Of a stretch of DNA of 11,018 nucleotides, positions 1 to 5,932 are shown piece by piece. The stretch spans positions 1-11,018 of the forward strand of contig CATZPU010000017.1 in NCBI GenBank assembly GCA_958422845.1. Direction: 5' to 3'. The stretch is from an uncultured Lachnospiraceae bacterium. Lineage in GTDB: Bacteria; Bacillota; Clostridia; Lachnospirales; Lachnospiraceae. A program made the position numbers and the translations under genes. Positions within the stretch are counted from its first letter, which is position 1. Each line of letters opens with the position of its first letter. Under the pieces are notes generated by a model that did not search any database, was not told where the DNA came from, and saw nothing but the letters and a program-made list of their open reading frames with translations.

Positions 1-1606
1 CGTCATTTTCTTTGATATCCCCAAAATGTCCTTCTGTCTGAATGGAACGAATCTGTCGGTTCAAAATCCCTTTCTCACTTTGGATGTTTGCATGGGATTC
101 TTCTTTCAAAGATTCCCATTGTTCATTGATTTTCATGACTTTATTTTTCTCTACATCTTTTTCAGCATCATATTTATAGAGACATTTTGCTTTATGTTCA
201 CAACCACTACAATCGGAACATCCATACACCTCAAACGTTTGAGTGTATCCAGCCTGTTCTTTTGTCTCCGTTCTAAGATGATGAAGTTCCCTTCCATCAT
301 GACAGACATAATAAAGTTCATTCTCAAACATCTGTGTTTTCATGTTGTAATACTTCCCAATATCTTCCAGATAAGCACGTGTTTTTCGCTTTTCATGATC
401 CTGTAGTTTGATGTAACTGGAAATGTTCTGCTCTTTTAAATACAGAAGATTCTTTTCACTACAATAGCCGCTGTCTGCCGTAACTTCTTTCAAGACAGCT
501 CCAAATGCTTTTTTATGTTTCTCCAAGACCGGAATTAACGTATTATAGTCTGTCCGGTCATTACTTACATATGCCTGAACAATGAAATAATTCTCTACTG
601 CTATCTGAATGTTATATGCTGCTTTTAATTGTCCATTTAGCATATGGTCTTCTTTCATTCTCATAAATGTAGCTTCCAAATCTGTTTTGGAATAACTGTT
701 CCGATCTTTTCCCATGATTTCGAAGCATTCCTTATAGCCCATGAGACGTTCACCACAGGTTTCCAGCTCCTCATATAGTTGTTGGATTTCTGGTTTTCTT
801 TTCCCTTTTCCATAAACAAATGTGATATGTTCCTGCTCTGCAATCTGAAGCAGATTTTTCTGGAGTTTCAGAATCTCCAACGGAGAACAATTGTCAATTT
901 CGATGATTGTATTATTGGACAACTTTTTATGCTTTGTCAGTTTTCGTTTCCGGTTCTTTTCAATGACCTCCCTTACTTTCTCCATTCCTTCGATCACAAA
1001 CATATGAGCATGGGGAATATCGTATTTGACGCCATATTCATTTTCGTCAATCAGAACGTTATACCTCTGATACAGCGAATCAATGGTATCCAACAATCCC
1101 GCAAGATGATAATTGAGCGTTCCTCTCCATACAAATGTATAACGGTTTGCATTGGCTTCTATTTTTGTTCCATCAATAAAAAGCGATTTTAAAGTAATGA
1201 GTCCTTCTTTTTGCAAACGGCGAAGAAACTGATAGTTCAGTTCATCCAATACATCCGCTGTTAGTTTTTTATTCTTGAATTCATAGAACGCATCTCTTTT
1301 TGGCTTCTGTCCTTTGGTAAGCCAGATAAACGCAAGGTCTCTTTCACATAACTCCACAATACGGTCAACAGCTCTAACCCCTCGCATGTTTGCGTAAGTA
1401 ACGACAGCATACATCATAATTGGGTTAAACCCGGTTCTTCCCTTATCTGAACAATTGGCTAACAAGCCAGAAAAATCTAAATCCTCCATTACTTTTTTCA
1501 GGGTATAGACTGGATCGTCGTCAGGTAAACACAATTCGAAGAAACTGAAGTTAATTTTTTGTTGCCCTAATTCAAAAAATTCGTTATAATACTCTTGTTT
1601 TAGCAT
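1..1606 (-). CDS. IS1182-family DDE transposase (partial, C-terminus beyond window)
   Basis: Reading from the ATG at 1606 down to position 1 gives 535 uninterrupted codons plus one base, with no stop or frameshift. The protein catalyses cut/paste or copy-type movement of its own element. The N-terminal DUF772-like region covers roughly residues 40-130. The presumed catalytic residues are D145 in FIDGTKIEANANRYTF, D378 in TADSGYCSEKN and E525 in QTEGHFGDIK, so the complete DDE triad lies inside the window. A cysteine cluster (C463, C466, C469, C475) precedes the last catalytic block, as is usual in IS1182 relatives. Only a short C-terminal tail should be missing. There is no convincing Shine-Dalgarno site before the ATG. 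The start is chosen because the residues right after it (YYNEFFELGQQKINFSFFEL) resemble the family's N-terminus. The gene is probably functional unless the hidden end is damaged. Confidence 0.92.
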   Translation of the reverse strand, partial: MLKQEYYNEFFELGQQKINFSFFELCLPDDDPVYTLKKVMEDLDFSGLLANCSDKGRTGFNPIMMYAVVTYANMRGVRAVDRIVELCERDLAFIWLTKGQKPKRDAFYEFKNKKLTADVLDELNYQFLRRLQKEGLITLKSLFIDGTKIEANANRYTFVWRGTLNYHLAGLLDTIDSLYQRYNVLIDENEYGVKYDIPHAHMFVIEGMEKVREVIEKNRKRKLTKHKKLSNNTIIEIDNCSPLEILKLQKNLLQIAEQEHITFVYGKGKRKPEIQQLYEELETCGERLMGYKECFEIMGKDRNSYSKTDLEATFMRMKEDHMLNGQLKAAYNIQIAVENYFIVQAYVSNDRTDYNTLIPVLEKHKKAFGAVLKEVTADSGYCSEKNLLYLKEQNISSYIKLQDHEKRKTRAYLEDIGKYYNMKTQMFENELYYVCHDGRELHHLRTETKEQAGYTQTFEVYGCSDCSGCEHKAKCLYKYDAEKDVEKNKVMKINEQWESLKEESHANIQSEKGILNRQIRSIQTEGHFGDIKEND

Positions 1607-1612
1607 AGTTCC

Positions 1613-1621
1613 ATTATAACA
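1613..1621 (-). promoter_or_regulatory. Extended -10 of the transposase promoter, leaderless arrangement
   Basis: On the minus strand the bases read TGTTATAAT, a perfect extended -10 (TGnTATAAT), and there is no good -35 hexamer 16-18 bp upstream. The last T of the hexamer lies 7 nt before the A of the transposase ATG. Transcription starting at the normal distance would therefore begin at or within a base or two of the start codon, giving a leaderless message. This agrees with the missing ribosome site. The hexamer is seen in the sequence; its use is inferred. Confidence 0.55.
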
Positions 1622-1633
1622 TGGAACGGAGGG

Positions 1634-1669
1634 AAAGATGGTTGTCGTTAGCCATCTTTTTCTCTTTTT
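1634..1669 (+). terminator. Rho-independent terminator at the IS edge, reading +
   Basis: AAAGATGGTT at 1634-1643 pairs with AGCCATCTTT at 1650-1659 (10 bp, one G-T pair, 6-nt loop). On the + strand the T-rich run TTTTTCTCTTTTT follows at once. It would stop transcripts running against the transposase gene. On the minus strand the hairpin is followed by CCCTCC, so it should not stop transcripts entering the transposase gene. Confidence 0.6.
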
Positions 1670-1681
1670 ACGGAAAAGTTT

Positions 1682-1721
1682 CAGGGGCAGATTTGACTCA
1701 TGTGAGTCAAATCTGCCCCTG
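1682..1721. repeat. 40-bp near-perfect palindrome (19-bp arms, 2-nt centre)
   Basis: The left arm 1682-1700 starts CAGGGGCAG and ends GACTCA. The right arm 1703-1721 is its exact reverse complement; only the two central bases do not pair. It lies between the 3' end of the rubrerythrin gene and the IS transposase. It may be the subterminal/terminal repeat of the IS, a hairpin into which the element inserted, or the terminator of rubrerythrin (on the minus strand it is followed by AAACTTTT, a modest T-run). The sequence shows the palindrome; the role is open. Confidence 0.85.
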
Positions 1722-1776
1722 TTTGGAACCATCTATTTCCCGATAGCCCCCTGAAATCTTAAAGTTTTGGTACTTC

Positions 1777-2319
1777 TTAGCCAAAGTATCTCTCAAGCAG
1801 TCCCTTGAATGCTTTTCCGTGGCGAGCCTCGTCTCTTGCCATCTCATGTACTGTGTCATGGATCGCGTCAAGGTTAGCAGCCTTTGCACGCTTAGCAAGG
1901 TCGAACTTACCTGCTGTAGCGCCGTTCTCTGCCTCTACACGCATCTCAAGGTTCTTCTTTGTGCTGTCTGTTACTACTTCGCCGAGCAGCTCTGCAAACT
2001 TAGCAGCATGCTCTGCCTCTTCATAAGCAGCTTTCTCCCAGTAAAGACCGATCTCCGGATATCCTTCTCTGTGAGCAACACGAGCCATAGCAAGGTACAT
2101 ACCAACTTCTGAGCACTCGCCCTCGAAGTTTGCGCGAAGGTCAGCCAGAATATCCTCAGATACGCCCTGAGCTACGCCTACAACGTGCTCTGCTGCCCAT
2201 GTCATCTCACCTTTCATCTCTGTGAACTTGCTTGCCGGAGCCTTGCAAACCGGACATACTTCCGGAGCTGCATCTCCCTCATGAACATAACCACATACAT
2301 TACATACAAACTTTGCCAT
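1777..2319 (-). CDS. rbr: Reverse rubrerythrin (N-terminal rubredoxin-like, C-terminal diiron)
   Basis: This 180-residue cytoplasmic protein removes hydrogen peroxide by reducing it to water with electrons passed from a rubredoxin-type iron centre to a diiron site. The iron-binding cysteines are C6, C9, C22 and C25 (CNVCG and CPVC). They come before the ferritin-like four-helix domain, the reverse of classic rubrerythrin order. Diiron ligand motifs are visible as E101-x-x-H104 and E164-x-x-H167, with further candidate glutamates at 66, 68 and 131. The start is supported by AAAGGAG at 2329-2335. The gene lies 121 bp downstream of perR in the same direction but has its own promoter and PerR-like operator. 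In Clostridium acetobutylicum, reverse rubrerythrins are known PerR targets, which fits this arrangement. Length and motifs are complete and nothing is broken. Confidence 0.95.
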   Translation of the reverse strand: MAKFVCNVCGYVHEGDAAPEVCPVCKAPASKFTEMKGEMTWAAEHVVGVAQGVSEDILADLRANFEGECSEVGMYLAMARVAHREGYPEIGLYWEKAAYEEAEHAAKFAELLGEVVTDSTKKNLEMRVEAENGATAGKFDLAKRAKAANLDAIHDTVHEMARDEARHGKAFKGLLERYFG

Positions 2320-2361
2320 AATTTTATTCTCCTTTATATTTTAATTTTTGATCTTACATAA

Positions 2362-2410
2362 TAGTAATTATTACTGTTTTTACTATAGCACTATAATTTA
2401 GGCTTGTCAA
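2362..2410 (-). promoter_or_regulatory. rbr promoter with PerR-like operator
   Basis: On the minus strand TTGACA (2405-2410), a 17-bp spacer and TATAGT (2382-2387) form a near-consensus sigma-A promoter with a start near 2375. A 13-bp perfect palindrome, AGTAAT-T-ATTACT (2363-2375), covers the predicted start site. Its core TAATTATTA matches the centre of the PerR box known from Bacillus (TTATAATnATTATAA). A repressor bound there would block initiation. The promoter and palindrome are seen; PerR binding is inferred from the neighbouring perR gene. Confidence 0.8.
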
Positions 2411-2440
2411 TAGATTATTTCACATTATTACAAATATTAT

Positions 2441-2845
2441 TTATAAATTTTCTGTGAAGCTGTTTTCTCTGCATTCGTCGCAGATACCGTAAAAATTAGC
2501 ACGGTAGGATTCTATCTCGCCGGGACACGTATCGGATGCCGCTTCAAGAAAAGAATCGATATTATCCATGTGGATGTCATATACCCGATGACAGTGCGTA
2601 CAGATAAAATGCTGATGAGGCGTCATATCTGCATCGTAATGCTCCGCGCTGCTGCCTGAGGATATTTTTGTGACCTCACCGAGCTGTTCTAATAAGGAAA
2701 GATTCCGGTAAACAGTGCCGAGGCTGATATTCGGGTATATTTCCCGCAGGCAGGTGTATACTGTGTCCGCGGTGGGATGATCGGTGCGGCTTGCCAGAAA
2801 GGTTTTAATGGCTTCCCGCTGTCTGCTGTATTTTATTGTCGCCAT
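2441..2845 (-). CDS. perR: Peroxide-sensing repressor PerR (Fur family)
   Basis: This 134-residue DNA-binding regulator senses hydrogen peroxide by iron-catalysed oxidation of its own histidines and then releases peroxide-defence genes. Every metal-ligand spacing of Bacillus subtilis PerR is kept. H23, D71, H77, H79 and D90 correspond to H37, D85, H91, H93 and D104; C82, C85, C122 and C125 correspond to the structural zinc cysteines. Aspartate at the D85-equivalent (D71) is the feature that separates PerR from Fur and related family members. The winged-helix region covers about residues 5-65 (ISLGTVYRNLSLLEQLGEV is the recognition helix and wing entry). The N-terminus is about 14 residues shorter than in Bacillus. 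AGGAGAGA at 2850-2856 supports the ATG. The gene is followed by rbr and faces a divergent thioredoxin-reductase-like gene. Its own promoter carries PerR-like sites, so autoregulation is likely. Confidence 0.95.
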   Translation of the reverse strand: MATIKYSRQREAIKTFLASRTDHPTADTVYTCLREIYPNISLGTVYRNLSLLEQLGEVTKISSGSSAEHYDADMTPHQHFICTHCHRVYDIHMDNIDSFLEAASDTCPGEIESYRANFYGICDECRENSFTENL

Positions 2846-2864
2846 ACTTCTCTCCTATTAAAAA

Positions 2865-2914
2865 TAGTAATTATTATTATAATTGATTATAACAAAAAGA
2901 AATTTGAATGTCAA
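2865..2914 (-). promoter_or_regulatory. perR promoter with two PerR-like sites
   Basis: The minus strand shows a fully consensus promoter: TTGACA (2909-2914), 17-bp spacer, TATAAT (2886-2891), with a start near 2879. The 15-bp site 2865-2879 matches the Bacillus PerR box at 12 of 15 positions and sits at the start site exactly as in rbr. A second element, 2877-2892, is a perfect inverted repeat TTATAAT-TG-ATTATAA that overlaps the -10; its 2-bp centre differs from the usual 7-1-7 geometry. Autorepression is the likely result. Confidence 0.82.
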
Positions 2915-3021
2915 TTCTTTTCAAACGATTGTTTATGGAGTATGATGGAAATGTAAGTGGAAATGAATAAGGATACTGTGGTTTGACATTATAAGATTAT
3001 ATATGGAAGGATGGGGTTATT

Positions 3022-3942
3022 ATGATCTACGATGTAATTATTATCGGTTCCGGTCCTGCGGGACTGGCTGCGGCGATCTATGCACAGAGAGCGAGATTGT
3101 CCGCTGTTGTTTTGGAAAAAGAGTATATGAGCGGAGGGCAGGTCGTTAATACGTATGAGGTGGATAATTATCCGGGGCTGCCGGGAATCAGTGGATTTGA
3201 GCTCGGAATGAAGTTCAGGGAACACGCGGAACAGCTCGGTGCAAAATTCATTAATATAGAAGTAAGGCATATCGGACTTGAAGATAACGGCAGGACAAAG
3301 GTCGTATATACAGACGGAGAAGAGTTTCGGGCGCGAACGATCATACTTTCGATGGGAGCGCGTCACCGTGAGCTTGGTATTTCCGGAGAGAAAGAGCTTG
3401 CGGGAATGGGAGTGTCCTACTGTGCGACGTGCGACGGGGCGTTTTTTAAAGGAAGAACAGTCGCTGTCGCAGGCGGCGGTGATGTAGCGGTGGAGGACGC
3501 CCTGTTTTTGGCAAGAGGCTGTGAAAAGGTATATCTGATCCACAGAAGAGATGAGCTGCGCGCGGCGGCGGTTTTGCAGGAAAGACTGAAAAGCTGTGAA
3601 AATGTCTCGTTTATATGGGATTCCGAGGTGGCAGATATTCAGGGAGAGGATCATGTGGACTGCATCAGGATCCGCAATAAAAAAACGGGCGAAGAAACGA
3701 TGCTGGATGTAGACGGCGTGTTCGTTGCAGTAGGAACGATACCGAATACGGGAATAGTTACGGAATTATTACAATTGGATAAAAATGGTTACATTCCTGC
3801 CGCGGAGGACGGAAAGACCGAGATCCCCGGTGTTTTTGCAGCGGGGGACATCAGAACGAAGCAGTTACGCCAGATCGTGACGGCTGTAGCCGATGGAGCG
3901 AACGTGATCACATCGGTCCAGTCTTATCTGAATACACTGTAA
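3022..3942 (+). CDS. trxB: Thioredoxin-disulfide reductase (NADPH, FAD)
   Basis: This 306-residue flavoenzyme passes electrons from NADPH through FAD and a redox disulfide to thioredoxin or a similar small thiol protein in the cytoplasm. The FAD-binding GSGPAG lies at residues 9-14, the redox-active C134-A-T-C137 at 134-137, and the NADPH-binding segment at 151-160. HRRDELR at 174-180 binds the 2'-phosphate and supports NADPH use. The C-terminal FAD motif GVFAAGDI lies at 270-277. One conserved position differs: the usual GGGDSA is GGGDVA here. GGAAGG (3005-3010) precedes the ATG at 11 nt. No thioredoxin gene is adjacent. The gene diverges from perR, which suggests a role in the peroxide response, although a firm promoter could not be placed. 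It could serve a thioredoxin-like partner other than TrxA. No clear terminator follows. Confidence 0.9.
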   Translation: MIYDVIIIGSGPAGLAAAIYAQRARLSAVVLEKEYMSGGQVVNTYEVDNYPGLPGISGFELGMKFREHAEQLGAKFINIEVRHIGLEDNGRTKVVYTDGEEFRARTIILSMGARHRELGISGEKELAGMGVSYCATCDGAFFKGRTVAVAGGGDVAVEDALFLARGCEKVYLIHRRDELRAAAVLQERLKSCENVSFIWDSEVADIQGEDHVDCIRIRNKKTGEETMLDVDGVFVAVGTIPNTGIVTELLQLDKNGYIPAAEDGKTEIPGVFAAGDIRTKQLRQIVTAVADGANVITSVQSYLNTL

Positions 3943-4016
3943 AAACAAAAAAGCCCTGTAGATGAACGGTTTCTTACTTATTCCTTGCGAAAAAATTAAA
4001 AAAATATTTAAAATGC

Positions 4017-4045
4017 TTGACAGCACTGTTCACATTTGTTATGAT
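4017..4045 (+). promoter_or_regulatory. Promoter of the NlpC/P60 hydrolase gene
   Basis: TTGACA (4017-4022), a 17-bp spacer and TATGAT (4040-4045), with TG one base upstream of the hexamer (extended -10), form a strong sigma-A promoter. The start is expected near 4052, giving a leader of about 60 nt. An 8-bp inverted repeat (ATTTGTTA 4034-4041 with TAACAAAT 4062-4069) flanks the start region. Confidence 0.85.
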
Positions 4046-4059
4046 AGCAACGTAATAAA

Positions 4060-4076
4060 TGTAACAAATTTGTAAT
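4060..4076 (+). promoter_or_regulatory. WalR (YycF) box-like direct repeat in the hydrolase leader
   Basis: TGTAAC-AAATT-TGTAAT is an exact match to the WalR consensus TGTWAH-N5-TGTWAH, the two-component signal regulating wall hydrolases in Firmicutes. It lies about 8-25 nt downstream of the predicted start. In Bacillus, sites downstream of a promoter usually go with repression and sites upstream of the -35 with activation. The motif is seen; WalR control is inferred. Confidence 0.5.
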
Positions 4077-4095
4077 AACTGTTTCGGCAGTTATT
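4074..4095 (+). other. Leader hairpin directly before the ribosome site
   Basis: AATAACTG (4074-4081) pairs perfectly with CAGTTATT (4088-4095) around the loop TTTCGG. The hairpin ends 2 nt before the GGAGGAAGGG ribosome site (4098-4107). It could stabilise the message end or tune translation; no regulator can be named. It overlaps the second half of the WalR-like repeat, so the bases may be kept for either reason. Confidence 0.55.
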
Positions 4096-4114
4096 CTGGA
4101 GGAAGGGATAAGTA

Positions 4115-5791
4115 ATGAAAAAAGGAGTAATGCAGTTTACAGCCTGCTGCTTAGCTGTAGGAATGACATTTACAGGGATGAGCACAGTTGCTCATGCGGC
4201 GAAGGATACGACGCTGGCAGGATTTGACGGATATGCAGCAGTGCAGGAGCAGACTGATGAGTCAGAAGCCGCTGGGGAGACGGCTGAGACGGCAGATACA
4301 GAACAGACAGACAATGTGCAGGCGGATGAAGCGCAGACAGCCGAGACAGAGGCAGCTCAGACAGAAGCTCCGCAGACGGAGGCTCCTCAGACAGAGCCGG
4401 TCGTAGATACGAGCATGAGCGGTCAGATGGCTTTCGCACAGTGTGAAGAATATATAAATGTGCGCAGCAGCGCAAGCGCAGACAGCGAGGTAGTAGGTAA
4501 GGTATACAATAACGGTTCCGTGACGATCCTCAGTCAGGTAGGAGACTGGTATGAGGTACAGTCGGGAAATGCCGTTGGATACGTAAAGGCTGAGTTTTTT
4601 GCTACGGGCGAGCAGGCAGACGCAATCGCAGAGGAAGTTGCTTACAATGTAGCGACTGTATATCCGGAAGCTCTTGTTGTCCGTGCAGACGCAAGCGAGG
4701 ATTCCGAGCAGATCGGCATGGTATACAGCGCAGATGAGCTTGAGGTAGTACAGTACGAGGGCGACTGGATGAAGGTCGTACTTGGCGACGGTACTTACGG
4801 ATATGTAAATGCTTATTACGTAGATTACGATACATATTATGCAACTGCTGAGACTCTTGAAGAGGAGCAGGCAAGACTGGATCAGGAGTGGCTTGATTAT
4901 CTTGCACAGCAGGAGGCGGAGCAGGCGGCAGCAGAGCAGGCTTATCTCGACGCGATCGCGGCAGAGCAGGCAGCGCAGGCACAGGCGGAAGCAGATGCAG
5001 CTTATCAGGCACAGCTTGAAGCACAGGCGCAGGCAGATGCGCAGGCTCAGGCACAGGCAGACGCACAGGCGCAGGCGGATCAGGCATATCAGGAGTATCT
5101 TGATGCGCAGGCAGCGGCAGATGCGGCGACACAGCAGGCAGATCAGCAGGCAGTTATAGATGCAGCAGAGCAGGCACAGGCAGAATATCAGGAGTTCCTG
5201 AATGCACAGGCACAGGCAGATGCGCAGGCTCAGGCGCAGGCAGACGCTCAGGCACAAGCGGATGCTCAGGCTCAGGCGCAGGCAGACGCACAGGCACAGG
5301 CGGATGCGCAGGCTCAGGCGCAGGCGGACGCACAGGCACAGGCAGATGCGCAGGCGCAGGCAGACGCTCAGGCGCAGGCAGATGCACAGGCGCAGCAGGA
5401 TACATCAGGATCGACAGATAGTTCGTCCTCATCTTCACTCGGTCAGCAGATCGTGAATTTTGCTACACAGTTTGTAGGCAATCCGTATGTATGGGGCGGT
5501 ACGAGCCTGACAAACGGAGCTGACTGTTCAGGATTTACGCAGTCCGTATTTGCAAACTTCGGTATCAGTATTCCGCGTACGGCAGCATCACAGTCCGGAA
5601 GCGGTACTCCGGTAGATCTTGGAAGTATTCAGGCAGGAGACCTTCTGTTCTACGGCGGCGGAAGCGGAATCGGTCACGTTACGATCTACATGGGCAACGG
5701 ACAGGTAGTACACGCAAGTAATTCCACGACAGGTATCATTATTTCTGATTATGGATACCGTACACCGGTTTCTGCAAGAAGATACTGGTAA
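4115..5791 (+). CDS. Secreted SH3 / NlpC-P60 (C40) peptidoglycan hydrolase with Gln-Ala-Asp repeat linker
   Basis: This 558-residue exported enzyme should cut peptide stems of peptidoglycan (gamma-D-glutamyl-diamino acid bond, the usual NlpC/P60 activity). A signal peptide covers residues 1 to about 29 (MKKG..., hydrophobic core, AHA-AK cleavage-like site). An acidic Thr/Glu-rich stretch (45-97) follows, then two bacterial SH3 domains at about 106-165 and 178-240, each with the VR.(S/D)AS.(D/E)S pattern and a GDW core. Residues 245-428 form a helical, extremely Gln/Ala/Asp-rich linker with tandem repeats. The catalytic domain is 442-558, with C471 in NGADCSGF, H521 in IGHVTIYMG and H533 in VVHASN, so the triad is intact. 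The SH3 domains probably hold the enzyme to the wall, and the linker acts as a long spacer. GGAGGAAGGG precedes the ATG. Its own promoter and a terminator make it a single-gene unit. The exact bond cut is not readable from the sequence. Confidence 0.93.
   Translation: MKKGVMQFTACCLAVGMTFTGMSTVAHAAKDTTLAGFDGYAAVQEQTDESEAAGETAETADTEQTDNVQADEAQTAETEAAQTEAPQTEAPQTEPVVDTSMSGQMAFAQCEEYINVRSSASADSEVVGKVYNNGSVTILSQVGDWYEVQSGNAVGYVKAEFFATGEQADAIAEEVAYNVATVYPEALVVRADASEDSEQIGMVYSADELEVVQYEGDWMKVVLGDGTYGYVNAYYVDYDTYYATAETLEEEQARLDQEWLDYLAQQEAEQAAAEQAYLDAIAAEQAAQAQAEADAAYQAQLEAQAQADAQAQAQADAQAQADQAYQEYLDAQAAADAATQQADQQAVIDAAEQAQAEYQEFLNAQAQADAQAQAQADAQAQADAQAQAQADAQAQADAQAQAQADAQAQADAQAQADAQAQADAQAQQDTSGSTDSSSSSSLGQQIVNFATQFVGNPYVWGGTSLTNGADCSGFTQSVFANFGISIPRTAASQSGSGTPVDLGSIQAGDLLFYGGGSGIGHVTIYMGNGQVVHASNSTTGIIISDYGYRTPVSARRYW
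5204..5395 (+). repeat. Tandem 42-bp and 18-bp coding repeats in the hydrolase linker
   Basis: Three near-identical 42-bp units (5225-5266, 5267-5308, 5309-5350) encode QAQAQADAQAQADA. Two 18-bp units (5351-5368, 5369-5386) encode QAQADA. A related copy begins at 5204 and an older, more diverged block lies at about 5021-5080. Units differ mostly by silent third-base changes, so the protein pattern is kept while the DNA drifts. Copy number could vary by slippage or recombination in whole codons. Confidence 0.92.
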
Positions 5792-5821
5792 TCGATCGTT
5801 ACAATACATAAGATAAAAAAC

Positions 5822-5860
5822 GGGAGTCCACTGGCAACAGTGGGCTCCCTTCCAATTTTA
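5822..5860 (+). terminator. Terminator after the hydrolase gene
   Basis: GGGAGTCCACTG (5822-5833) pairs with CAGTGGGCTCCC (5838-5849), 12 bp with one G-T pair around a GCAA tetraloop. TTCCAATTTTA follows, a fairly weak T-tract. A run of A before the stem would act as a T-run on the other strand. It separates the hydrolase from xpaC. Confidence 0.8.
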
Positions 5861-5872
5861 GAGCAGTAAATC

Positions 5873-5901
5873 TTGCAGGATAATCGGGAAAATGATATAC
5901 T
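5873..5901 (+). promoter_or_regulatory. Promoter of the xpaC-telA operon
   Basis: TTGCAG (5873-5878), a 17-bp spacer and TGATATACT (5893-5901, extended -10) form a good sigma-A promoter. The start is expected near 5908. It overlaps codons that a longer reading of xpaC would use, which argues that translation starts downstream. Confidence 0.7.
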
Positions 5902-5932
5902 CATGGCAAATGACTTTTGGGAGACGACAGCG

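Larger units (their letters stand above)
1..1721 (-). mobile_element. IS1182-type insertion sequence, right part (left end outside window)
   Basis: This stretch holds one transposase gene plus a non-coding end. The reading frame is AT-rich and prefers A/T third positions (AAA, GAA, TTA, CAA), unlike the GC-richer host genes from 3022 onward, which fits a transferred element. The outer boundary is not proven. I place it provisionally at the 40-bp palindrome (1682-1721), because terminal or subterminal inverted repeats usually sit there and the rubrerythrin gene begins its own 3' region beyond it. The second end and any target duplication lie left of position 1 and cannot be seen. Confidence 0.6.

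Noticed and set aside
26..1192. Open + strand frames (26-406 and 779-1192) across the IS
   Set aside because: They lie antisense to the intact transposase frame, have no ribosome site or family resemblance, and are rich in Phe/Cys/Ile as expected for a mirror frame.
1682..1721. CRISPR-like or REP array at the palindrome
   Set aside because: Only one copy is present, with no regular spacing or spacers.
2983..2988. TTGACA upstream of trxB as a -35
   Set aside because: At 16-18 bp downstream there is only the ribosome site and no -10-like hexamer.
2989..3654. 221-codon minus-strand frame opposite the reductase gene
   Set aside because: Antisense shadow of a clear thioredoxin reductase; no ribosome site or recognisable domain.
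3947..3962. AAAAAAGCCCTGTAG after trxB, resembling one arm of a terminator
   Set aside because: No complementary arm is found nearby, so no hairpin can be drawn; it may be a decayed terminator but cannot be supported.
4262..5257. 331-codon minus-strand frame of Leu/Cys/Arg composition inside the hydrolase gene
   Set aside because: It is a by-product of the CAG/GCx repeat, which leaves other frames stop-free; composition is absurd for a real protein and the + strand product has a full domain set.
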